Source: Achatina immaculata (taxonomy: Eukaryota > Mollusca > Gastropoda > Stylommatophora > Achatinidae). From it: a stretch of DNA of 64,000 bases. Of the stretch, positions 13,601-26,373 are shown in pieces (positions within the stretch are counted from its first letter, which is position 1; each line of letters begins with the position of its first letter). The notes below the pieces were generated by a model. It had not been told where the DNA came from. It did no database searches and saw only the letters and a program-made list of their open reading frames with translations. Location of the stretch: positions 2,546,300 to 2,610,299 of the forward strand of contig CM019693.1 in the NCBI GenBank assembly GCA_009760885.1, given 5' to 3'. A program made the translations under genes and the position numbers.

Positions 13601-16600
13601 TGCCAATTTTTCCTGTCTTCGGCGAGTCTTTCAACCTCAACAAAGGATTTTATGCCTGTTAACTTGGCCTCTCTTAATAATGTCCTCTTCAGAGTTTCAC
13701 GCGGTCTGCCCCTTTTTCTTCGGCCTGTTGTGTTCCACTTGATAGCTTGTTTTGGGATTCTCTGCTCATTTCTTCTCATCAAGTGACCAACATATGTCCA
13801 TCTCCTTTTCCTGATCACCCGTGAGACTGGTTGTTGTTCAGTCATCTGTCTTATCTCTGCATTGTTCTTGAATTCATTCCACTTGATGCCGAGTATTTTC
13901 CTTAGGCATCTATTAGTTATCCAAAAAAAATTACTCAGTTTTCAATTGTGTACAGGATGGGACAGTAAATTATCATTGGCTTCAAGGGCCTACAATGAGA
14001 AAAGATCATAACTACTGCTGAAAATCACTGCTTTACAAGACTATATTACACAAAACAATATACAGTTTTTGGGCATAAATATATAAAAAATAAATATATA
14101 AATGAACACAATGATCCTGCAGTAAAACTGTCACAACAGACTTTTAAAAAAGCCAAGAACAGCTTTGTTTATTAACATATCATACAGTCACATTGTTTCA
14201 GCTTATGCCTTACTCGTACAAAAACATACAGAACAAAAAAGCAGGAAAAAATAAGGAAAAGTGCTGATCTTGTGACCCATATGAAGCTGCATCTCTCTGA
14301 AAATTCTTGTCTCGCTTAGTCCTAGAAATCTGATGTGCGCTGAGGTTTAATCTGTGCATTTTTTTGCATGATGGTTTCTTCATACACTGATACTCACTGT
14401 ACGAATGCTTCATACCCCTAAATTTACAGTATTCCTTGTTAAAGGCACAGTAACCTGTTAACAGTCTGGTGCCACCTGGAGTACATGACAAGCCCTACCA
14501 TGCAAGGGTATTACTATGTTATTTTTCTTATCTATGACCTTAAGCATTCACTTTAAGCTTCCAAAAATGTCATAGAAGTCTATATCATCCTTTTAAAACT
14601 GGAAATAAATACAAAATAAAAGAAAATGTTAGATACCATAAGTATTATTATAAAAAACAAAACAAAAAACTGCTCCTTTTATATACAGAAAACATGAGGG
14701 GTTGTCAGTAGCAGACTAAACATTTATGAAAACACTACCTGGCCATTAGGATGCATGTACCATTCTCTAAGAAACAGGAGCAACTGATTTTTACAGAATT
14801 CAAGGTCAATGCTGGCAAATGGCAGCATATGAAATGCTAAATCCCAGCATGCATACTGAAAAAGAAAAAAAAAATTAATTAACAAAATGTAAAAAATCCA
14901 TGACAACAAATTTTACATCATGAAATATTCATAGAAAAAAAAGGCTTCAAAATTATGCCTGTGTAGATATCTCGAGTTAATATTTATTTCAATGTATATT
15001 CATCCATTTTAGTTCACAACTTCTCTACATTTGTTTTCTCTTGTTCCCTTTTTGATTATTTCTTTTTTTTTCTTTGTGTTATGCTCTGGCAGTGACAATG
15101 AATATGAAAATATTGTATAATCCCTTTATTCTTTGTAAAATCATCATCATCATCATGTGCCATGCCGACTGGCGTTGGCTATTATGCTCCTCCAGAGTAC
15201 GCAATCCTTCATGCAGGCCATCAGCTCAGTTGGTGATCTCCTCTCACACCATCCCGTCATACTGTCCAGTATCATTTCTCTTGGTCTTCCTCTTGATCAT
15301 CTTCCTTCTATTTTTCCTGTTGTTATAATATTTTCAATGCTCCCTCTTCTCATTGCATGTCCTATGAAAGTACATTGTCTCTCTCTTGTCTTTTTGACAA
15401 GGTTTTTTTGTCTCTCCTGCTCTTCTCTTACATTCTTCATTAGTTATTTTTGCTGTCCAGGGGATTCGCAACATTCTTCTAATAAACCACATTTCTGCTG
15501 CTTCCAATGATTTTTGTGCAGACTTGCCTATTGTCCATGATTCACTTCCATATAACAAGATAGGTTCAATATAGCATTTTAGGACTCGTTTTCTAACATT
15601 CATTGATAAGGATGTGTTGGTTAATATGTTTCTCATTCTCTGAAATGCAGTCTTTGCTTGGCCTATTCTGTTCCTAATTTCTGTTCTGCATTTCCCATCT
15701 GAAGTTATTACTGCTCCAAGGTATTTGAATTTTTGCACCTGCTTTAGAATAGTTCCGTTTAATTTAATATTGCATGCTGGTGGATTCTGTTTCTTAGATA
15801 TAACCATAGTCTCTGTCTTTTTGATGTTCAAAGTAAGGCCTTTCTGTTCACTTTCTTTGGCGACTTTATCCAAGAGATTTTGCAGGTCTTGTTGGTTCTC
15901 AGCTATCAGTACTGTGTCGTCAGCATACCGAAGGTTGTTAATATTGTATCCTCCAATTTTTATGCCTGGTTCTGTGATGATTGTTCTTAGAGTATTCTCG
16001 CTATACAGAGAAAACAGGTCTGGAGATAGTACACATCCTTGTCGCACCCCTTGTTTTATAGGTTGATATTTTCCAATTCTATTTTCAACTCGAACTGCTG
16101 CTTCTTGCTGCCAGTATAGATGTTTTACAATCCTCAGGTCTTTGCCGTCTATATTGATGACTTCAAGCATTTTAATAGTTTCATTATGTTTCACCTTGTC
16201 AAATGCTTTGGTGTAACCAATGAAGCATAAGTTGAGATCTTTCTGTACTTCTAAAGCTCTTTCTGTTAGTGTTCGTAAAGCATAAATGGCATTGTGTGTT
16301 CCCTTTCCTTTAACAAATCCAAACTGTTCATCTGCTATTTCCATTTTTATCTTTTTCCTTGTTCTTCTCATAATTATTCTCAGAAGTAGCTTCGTTATGT
16401 GACATGAGAGGCTGATAGTCCGGTGGTCGTCACATTCCTTTGCACCTGGTTTCTTTGGTAGTGCTATAAACGTGGATTTAATCAGGTCACTGGGAATATA
16501 ACCACTGTTGTAAATGTCATTCAGTAACTTGGTTATTATTTTTATTCCTGTCTCCACTAGTACCTCTATTTCTTCTATTGTTATATTATCAGGCCCAGTC

Positions 16601-19600
16601 GCTTTTCCTTTCTTCATGTGTTTGATGGCATCTATGATTTCATCTTCAAGTATTGGTGGTCCCTCACAGTTTTCAGTATCTGGTGTTAATTCTGGTCTTT
16701 CTCCTCCATATAGCTCACCGATATACTGTCCACTTGTCCACAATATCTTCTTTTCCCATTAACATTTTACCTTCTTTCGATTTCAGGCATCCTGTGGTAT
16801 ATTTTGTTTTCCTGCCTGTGAGTTCATTAATTCGTTTGTGCATGTTTTTGCTGTCTTTAATATGAGAGTCAATCTATCTGTCTGCACTGCTCATTTAACC
16901 ACACTTCTTTTGCTTCTCTGCATTTGCGTCTTATTTCTTTATTTATCTTGTTATATTTTTTCTCGTTATTTTTACTCCTCCTCCTCTTGTCCATCAGTCC
17001 TAAGATGTCGTCTGTCATCCATTTATTTTTTGTAAAATAAGAAATAATAATCTTACATCTATTTTTAACCTCATTTGTTTCATCTAAACTTTTCCAATAA
17101 TGTTTTGAGGAATGTAGACAATTATTTTGATCACATCAAGAAATACAATAACATGCTGAAAATCATACCACTGGAAAATTTGAAGAGAAAAGAGAAAGAA
17201 ACTGACAATAATACAGACGAGTATACAACAAGAGAAAGACAAGAGGCTGATTCATCAGATATACTGTAAAGAGAGAGAGAGAGCAATTTGAAGATCCATT
17301 TCTGTCAACTTTCCTTACGGAGATGACACATAAATATAATGCTGCAGAAGCACAATTAGATACAAAATGATAAGGCCATAGCACTCTTACCCATGGATAC
17401 TCCCACTTGTCTGGCATGCTAATGATATCCCTGTTGAATAAATGTCTCCAATCAGAATTACGTATATTGTAATGTGTAGCAGGTGGTGGCTGTCCTTGGT
17501 CACCTTGCAACCATTCCTAGGATAAGAATATCATTATACAGCATGGAAACAGTCATGCAAAACTGAAGGCAATAAATACCACTATGCAAAAATGAAGGAG
17601 GTAAACATTATTTAACAACTACAGTTGCAAAATATATAATCTTGGGGTTGATACAGAAACTGATTATGTAGTTATATCAACCAAATGTGGATTATAAGAC
17701 TGAAGATCAACAGTGAATTAATAGCAGGACTGCCCTTCAACAACTTCATGAGAAATCCAGAGAGCAAAATCAGCCTCTTTTTACTGCATCAAAAATTTTA
17801 ATAAATGCTGTCGTTTACAATTCTTCACATCTTATAACATTTTATATTTTATAATCCACATCTTGCAAGACAGCAATAAACTCTCTATGCTTCTTTCAGT
17901 GTATAGCTAGACTCTGTAAAGTGGCCAGTTATGGCTGCATGCTGTTTTTTTTCTTGCTTAATGTTCACACAAAAGAATCATAATTTCCTGCTCATTTTTG
18001 ATACCCTTTAATTTCTCAAGTTAAATTTAGAAAAAAAGCTTCACTCCTCAGTGTAGTTCATTGTACTACTCTTTCCTGCAATGACTTTTTTTCACCTGCT
18101 CTTTGCCATTATCATTTTGTGACATTACTGCTACACAAGATGGGTTGAATGGATGTTCAGTTTTTTTTTTTTTTCTTGTTATGATGGTACGCCTGGATGA
18201 AAGAGTCTTCTGTCTGTCTACCAATGTTGTCCACTTTTCAGCAATGTTCTCTTGCTCTTTTGCCCTTGACATTTCACTTCAATATGATTTTCACTATAGA
18301 TTTATGCCTATTAACATGCCCAAAATACTTCAAATTTATTATTCTAATGGTTTTTTTTTGGTGGGTTGTTTTTTTTAGTTTTTTTTGTGTGTGTGCAAAT
18401 AATAACCCAATTCTTCAACATTTTTTTAGAAAATAAAGTGTAATTTATAGACATTTTTAAATGTCATTATCCTAAGAATAAATAATACTATCTATTATAC
18501 TTTTAAATAGATTAAAACCATACAGCGAGAACATACTGGGAGATTATCAAGCAGGTTTTAGGAAAATAGATCAACCATAGACCAAATATTTTTTTCTACA
18601 TCAATGAGCAGAAAAGTACTGGGAATATGGAAAAGAAGTACATAATATCTTCACTGACTTCAAGAAAGCCTATGACAGCATAGACAGAAGCAGTTTATGG
18701 AAAATTATGAAAGAATTTGAGATACCTAATAAATTAATTAATCTGATCAGACTCTGTATGGAGGATATACAAAATATAGTAATATATAAAGGAAGAAAGT
18801 CAGAACCCTTCTATATAAGAACTATTTTAAATCAAGGTGATACATTATCTCCATTACTATTCAACCTAGTACTAGAAAAGGTGATCAGAAAAGCGAAAGA
18901 AGAAAGCAGTACAGAAGAACAAGCTAAAATAATAGGATACACTGATGACATCGACCTGGTGGGGGAAGCTATGCAAGAAGTCATCAATACCTGCATACAC
19001 CTGAGAGATGTAGCACTAAAAGTGGGCTTGACCATTAATCAAGATAAGACAGAGTATATGAAGACATCAAGAGACCAGAGGCACAATGATCCAGATTATA
19101 TAAATATTGGAGAGATGATTATTAGGAAAACAGAAACATACAAATATCTAGGCATAACCTTCAACAAAAGCAACACAGTAAGTGAGGAAATTAAAATTAG
19201 AATACAGATAGGGAGTAATATATACTTTGCCTTGCAACACCTGTTAAAATCCTAAATCTTGTTTCAAAACACCTAAATAACAATCTACAAAACTATAATA
19301 AGACCTGCTGTCATGTATGGATCAGAAACTCAGAAACATGGAGTACAACAAAGAAAGATGAACAACAATTGCAGATCTTTGGGAACAAGATCCTAAGAAG
19401 AATCTTTGGGCTGATAAAGGATACCAACAGTGGAGAATGAAGAGCTAGAAAGAACACTGAATTGAACAGCTTATTTAAATCCCAATGAATTATAAATGTC
19501 TTGGAACTAAACAGGCTACGCTGGCTGGGCCATGTAGAAAGAATGGAAGAGAATAGACAAATGAAAATGATGTATGCACAAGAGATGAAGGAATCAAGAC

Positions 19601-22600
19601 CAAGGGGTAGACCAAGACAGAGATGGAAAGACAACATAGAAAGGGATATAAAAGAAACTGGTGTCACCAACTGGAGAGAGAAGATTAGGAATGGAGAGGA
19701 AAATCTGCAGCAATGAGCCTTAATGGCTCAGAAAGAAGAAATACAAGAATGAACTTCAATTTTTTTTCCTGAATAAAAAAATTATTAATCTCAGTATTCT
19801 GGCTCTAACAAATATTTACACAAAAAAGAAAAAAGCTGAAACAAACCAATATGACATAGTGGTAGAACTGTTTACTCCACAGCAGACCAGCATAGGCCTG
19901 TCTTGTCACTAGAGTTTGTTGGGGGTCTTCACACACTATCACCTGAAGCAAGCAAAAGTTTCATTAGCAGCTCTATATATGATGACATTTTCATGTTGAA
20001 GTGAGCGATGCTGGTTAAATGACAATACAAATTCCAGCAGTTATTATTATTTGAAGATGGATCTCTCTCTCTCTGAACCTTAAGTGCCCAGGGCACATGG
20101 GGCTTCCGCAAGGGTTTTCCACAAATGCCTGTCCTTTGCCTTTTTTTCTGCTCTTGCCCAGGTGAGCCCTCTATTGCTCAACATCCTTTCTGTTGTTCTT
20201 CTCCATGTCTCTTTTGGTCTACCCTTACTTCTGCTCCCCTGTGGTGTCCATCTTAGTGCTATTTTTGGTAGTGAGTTGTCAGTCATTCGGAGCACATGTC
20301 CCAACCATCGCCAGCGTCTTTCCTCAATAATTGTTGTCAGTGGTTTCATCTGCATTTCTGCTAATAAAATGTTATTTCTTATGGTGTTTGGCCAAAATAT
20401 TTTTTTAATTCTTCGTAAACATTTAGTCTGGAAAGAATTCAACTTGTTTTCTATGGTTTTGGTGATTTTCCAGCATTCACTTCCATAGAGTAGTACACTT
20501 AGAACATTACTCTTAAATATCCTGATTTTCATATTTATGCTTAGTTTATTTGATTTCCATATATTCTGCAGCATTGCAAAAGCCTGGTTTGCTCTAGTAA
20601 GTCTGCTGTTGATGTCCTCTGTGCTGTCTCCATTTTCTACTACTCTGCTGCCAAGGTATACAAATTCGCTGACCTCCTCCACTAACTTGTTATCTACTCT
20701 GAGTACATTTCTGTTGTTCACATTTTGCTTCATTAACTTTGTCTTTCCTACGTTGATCTTTAGTCCTATGTTGTTTGCATTCTGAGTTAGCTTGTTTATT
20801 TTATCTTGCATATCTTTGTGACTGCTTGATAACAGACAAATGTCGTCCGCAAAGTCAAGGTCCTCCAGCACTGTGTCAAGGGTCCATTGTAATCCTCTGC
20901 GTTTGTCTGATGTTGCCTCCTTCATTAACCAGTCTACGGCCAAGATAAATAATGTTGGTGATAGTACACATCCCTGTTTCACTCCTGTTTGTACCCTAAA
21001 GCTGCTGGAGGTATGTTCTCCACAGATAACTTTGCACTGAAAACCCTCGTATAGGGCTTTGATTACATTAACTATTTTATGGGGGAGGCCATGCCATCTT
21101 AGGATTTTCCACAGTGCATCTCTTTTGACACTGTCAAAGGCTTTCTCAAAATCTATGAATAATGCATATGTTGTGCTATGCCACTCATTTGCCTGTTCTA
21201 ATATTTGTCTAAGTACAAATATGTGGTCTATGCATGATCTTCCTTTCCTAAATCCTGCCTGCTCTTTCCGAAGTTTTTCCTCAAGTGTTGGTACAATTCT
21301 GTTGATGATTATTCTGCAAAATACTTTACTAGTGAGTGGCAGTAGGGTAATGCCTCTCCAGTTCCCGCAATCTCTGAGGTCACCCTTCTTTGGTAGTTTT
21401 ACTATAAGACCAGTTTTCCACTCCTCTGGGGCTTTTTCTAAATCCCAAATTTGTTGTAATATCCGGCAAAGTTGTTTTGGTGTTTCTGTTTCTTCTGCTT
21501 TCAACATCCCAGCAGTCACTTCATCTTCACCTGGTGCCCTGTCTGATTTTAGCATCTTTATCGCCTCCTTTACTTCATTTATTGTTATTGGTCCTGTATT
21601 GATGTTTAGTTCCGCTTTTGCTTCAGGTATATCTATTGCTTGTGCTGCTTGTGTTCTGTTTAGTAGGGTGTTAAAGTGTTCCCTCCATCTTTCAATTTCT
21701 TCTCTTTCTCCACTGACCAGTTGTCCATTTTGTCTTCTTACTGCACTTTCACATCTTGTGTTGAAGTTACCTGACATCTGCTTTGTGATTTTATATATGG
21801 TTTTCATGTCATTTGTATATGCTGCTTTCTCTGCTGTTTCTGCTAAGTTGTCATAATATTGACGTTTATCTTGACGGCATGATTCCTTCACTTCTTTGTC
21901 TTTTTGTGCATAATTACTTAAAACTCGTTCTTTAAGCTGTTGTGATTTGGTGTTCAGTAATTTTTTTCTTGATTTCTTTTCTTTGCTCTATCTTTTCCCA
22001 TGTAGTCTAGCTTATCCATTCCTCTTTTCTCCTTTTCCGATATCCCAGCACCTCTTTTGCTGTTTCCTGTAGTGTTTTATTGAACTCTAATATGGACATT
22101 TCTGCTTCGTCTTGTAGGACACTGAAGCGGTTCTTAAGTATTATTGAGAATTCATTTCTTGTTTGCTGGTCTATCAGTTTTCTTGTATCAAAATGTATCT
22201 TTCTGTGTTCTCCGATTCTGGCTTTCCTTAATTTTAGTTTTATTTTGGTTACCAGAAGGTTGTGATCACTTCCTATATCTGCTCCTTTCCTTGCTCGCAC
22301 ATCTTGTAGTGACCGTTTCCACTTGTTGTTTATTAGTATGTGATCGATTTGGTTTTCTGTGGTTTTATTTGGTGACCTCCAAGTCACCTTATGGATGTTT
22401 TTGTGTTGGAAACTTGTCCCTCCGATGGTCATCATATTTTCTTCACAGAAACTGCACAGTCTTTCTCCATTTTCATTTATTTCTCAGATTCCTTCTCTTC
22501 CCATGATTCTTCTTCTATCTTCATTTCCTTCACCTACTTTTGCATTGAAGTCGCCCAAGATGAGTAGCATATCATGCTTGGGTATTGTTTCTACTGTGGC

Positions 22601-25600
22601 TTGGAGGCTGTTGTAAAAATCTTCTTTTAATTCCTCTTCAGCTGCTTCTGTTGGTGCATAACAAACTATAATAGACAGCTTCATGAATCTTGAGTTGAAC
22701 CGTGCATATAATAATCTCTCATTTATTGGGGTCCATTTCAGCAATGCTCTTGATGCTTCTTTTGTTATAATCAATGCTACTCCTCCTTCATGAAGATCTT
22801 CTTTACCTGACCATATTATTGTATCTTCTGTGTGCTGTGTTGTTAATTTCCTTCTGCCTTGTCCTGTCCATCTTGCTTCTTGTATTCCTAGTATGTCTAG
22901 CTTATCCATTCCTCTTTTCTCCTTTTCCGATATCCCAGCACCTCTTTTGCTGTTTCCTGTAGTGTTTTATTGAACTCTAATATGGACATTTCTGCTTCGT
23001 CTTGTAGGACACTGAAGCGGTTCTTAAGTATTATTGAGAATTCATTTCTTGTTTGCTGGTCTATCAGTTTTCTTGTATCAAAATGTATCTTTCTCCGATT
23101 CTGGCTTTCCTTAATTTTAGTTTTATTTTGGTTACCAGAAGGTTGTGATCACTTCCTATATCTGCTCCTTTCCTTGCTCGCACATCTTGTAGTGACCGTT
23201 TCCACTTGTTGTTTATTAGTATGTGATCGATTTGGTTTTCTGTGGTTTTATTTGGTGACCTCCAAGTCACCTTATGGATGTTTTTGTGTTGGAAACTTGT
23301 CCCTCCGATGGTCATCATATTTTCTTCACAGAAACTGCACAGTCTTTCTCCATTTTCATTTATTTCTCAGATTCCTTCTCTTCCCATGATTCTTCTTCTA
23401 TCTTCATTTCCTTCACCTACTTTTGCATTGAAGTCGCCCAAGATGAGTAGCATATCATGCTTGGGTATTGTTTCTACTGTGGCTTGGAGGCTGTTGTAAA
23501 AATCTTCTTTTAATTCCTCTTCAGCTGCTTCTGTTGGTGCATAACAAACTATAATAGACAGCTTCATGAATCTTGAGTTGAACCGTGCATATAATAATCT
23601 CTCATTTATTGGGGTCCATTTCAGCAATGCTCTTGATGCTTCTTTTGTTATAATCAATGCTACTCCTCCTTCATGAAGATCTTCTTTACCTGACCATATT
23701 ATTGTATCTTCTGTGTGCTGTGTTGTTAATTTCCTTCTGCCTTGTCCTGTCCATCTTGCTTCTTGTATTCCTAGTATGTCTAGTTTGTATCTGTGCATTT
23801 CCTTGATGGTCTGTGCTAGTTTTCCAGTCTGGTTTAGTGTTCTTACATTCCAGCTGCCTATTTGCATCTTTTGTTTAGGTTCCAGGAGGTCTGCAGTCGG
23901 GCTGGGGACTTCCAGTGGCTGGCTTTCATCCACAACCTTCATGGGCTCAGTTTCCTGATACGCATTTCTCCTTCCACCTGCATTTGCTTTTTCCCTTGCT
24001 TCTGTTTCTGTAGCAGTCTGATAGTTTTTTTACCAGATAGGGTTGCTGGCCCTATGCTGAACCCTCCTTAGTCGCCTTTTACGATCATGCATGGTAGGGT
24101 ACAGTGGTCCTATTCTTTGCAGATCCCGGGTACCACACGGGGGTTGAAGATGGATGACTGATAGTAATGTTGATGATAATCATCATATACTGTGTGATTT
24201 TAAAAAAATTTGCAAGCAAAATCATATTGACAACAATAAGACAACAAAGGTGTACCATGTTGAGAACAATGTTTACAGTATTTCATAGATTATCAGAATT
24301 TCTAAGACAATGAGTATTGAAAACACTAGAATAGCTCTCAACAATAATATAATCTATTCTGATTATACAAATATTTCAAATCAGATTGATTAGCAGTTTA
24401 GTAATCATACTGAAGGCTTTCATGTGATGATGCCTAAAACAGTTGGAGATTTTTATTACTGTAATGCTTTGAAGTGAAAATAAAAATCATGAAATGTATG
24501 TGGACACGATTTATGTATAAGGTATAGCAACATTTTGTTTTAATTACACGATAGGTTAAAGTAAATGCTAATTTCTGTTTTAATAGTATTCAGTCATTTT
24601 ACTACAAACTTCTTTTGTATGACAAGTTCTTCTTCTTCTTCGTATGCATATATGAACAGTTGAAATGAACTTTGGATCTTGATCTTATACATATTATGCA
24701 CTTTCTCAGGATAAGATTTTAGATTCAGGAAAATTAATGAGCATGGAACAGTACCAGCAGCAATAAAAATCACACTCTTGCCAAATGAATTCTTCTTCTT
24801 CAATCTTTTTGGAACTGCGTGCTAGTGTTCTTTGCAGCCTATGTGGTGAAGATATTGCAAATGAATTCTTCTTCAGTTTCTCTCTTTGCAGCCTACGTGG
24901 TGAAGATCTTGCAAATGAATTCTTCTTCAGTCTCACTGGAACTGATACTCTTTGCAGCCTATGTGGTGAAGATCTAGCAAATGAATTCTTCTTCAGTCTC
25001 ACTGGAACTGATACTCTTTGCAGCCTATGTGGTGAAGATCTAGCAAATGAATTCTTCTTCAGTCTCACTGGAACTGATACTCTTTGCAGCCTATGTGGTG
25101 AAGATCTAGCAAATGAATTCTTCTTCAGTCTCACTGGAACTGATACTCTTTGCAGCCTATGTGTTGAAGATCTAGCAATGAATTCTTCTTCAGTCTCACT
25201 GGAACTGATACTCTTTGCAGCCTATGTGGTGAAGATCTAGCAAATGAATTCTTCTTCAGTCTCACTGGAACTGATACTCTTTGCAGCCTATGTGGTGAAG
25301 ATCTAGCAAATGAATTCTTCTTCAGTCTCACTGGAACTGATACTCTTTGCAGCCTATGTGGTGAAGATCTAGCAAATGAATTCTTCTTCAGTCTCACTGG
25401 AACTGATACTCTTTGCAGCCTATGTGGAGAAGATGTTGAGGCACAGCATCATGCTGGCTAGAAACTGGGTCATGGCAGCCTATTTTTTTCAGTCCTCGAA
25501 TGCAACTAAAATGCAAAGAGTGTGCAATACTTTTTTTCACAGACTCCCACCACCATGGAAAATATGGTAATACCTGCCCTGCTATCCAGGCCAGGTCTGT

Positions 25601-26324
25601 TACAGGAGAAGACAACGGTGAGGTGAAAGAGGGTCTGGGTCAGTTATGGTTCACCAGCCCTAATGCTATCGTGTCAGCTATGAGTCGCTGACTGCCAAAT
25701 CGGAGAGCATCTTCACCCCCAGCATGAAAATCTGCCTAAATGAATTGAAACAGACATGATTCTTTCCTGCTTTGATAACTCAGATCTCAATTTTTTTTTT
25801 TTTATTTCTCTTCTGGTGCCTGAATTTAGAATATGAACCAACAGTTTCTGAAAATCTGAATACTATACAGTTATGCATTTTTTTTTCAAACACCAGATTT
25901 CACCCTCCTTCGATAAGTAAGCATAAAAATGTATGTGAAAGATAAAATGTACAAATGGATATGGAAAATATTGTACTGCAACTAAATATATGTCAAATAG
26001 TTAATAATGGACCAATATTGTTCCACAATTTTAAACAAATTATAAGAAAGACATTACCTCATCATAAAATTCATCAGCTTCTTGCTTTCTAAGAGCAAAC
26101 ACATCATCAAATCCTTCTTTGGAAAACATATGCTCCGGCTCAGGACCTTGGTTTTTCTCAAACAAACGGGCTTTAATGACAAATTCTTCCCCTCCTGGTA
26201 TTTCTAGTATATAGTGTGGGGCACATTTAGTGCCAACTTTTTCTGGGTTAACAGCAAAATCTTCACCTATGGAGAGATTTCAGATAAATATAAATTCCTT
26301 AAGCCTGAATATTCTAATATATGA

Positions 26325-26373
<49 letters not shown>

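Larger units (their letters stand above)
20063..24143 (-). mobile_element. Full-length RTE-clade LINE (copy A) with internal tandem duplication
   Basis: Bounded by an exact 12-bp duplication, TTGAAGATGGAT, at 20051-20062 and 24144-24155. The 5' end starts CCCCCGTGTGGTACCCGGG, the same as copy B (52887). The 3' end is a short (GA)n tail. Order on the minus strand: AP-type endonuclease, linker, RT, C-terminal [12 protein letters not shown] domain. Without the internal duplication its length would be about 3.2 kb, usual for RTE elements. Inserted in the intron between exons 7 and 8. Confidence 0.95.

Noticed and set aside
24706..25397. Long periodic open frames on both strands over the 66-bp repeats
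   Set aside because: They come from a repeat unit divisible by three without stops; both strands are equally open and the array is continuous with a SINE-like element.
24784..25440. CRISPR-like array
   Set aside because: The repeats are contiguous 66-bp units without unique spacers and the genome is eukaryotic.
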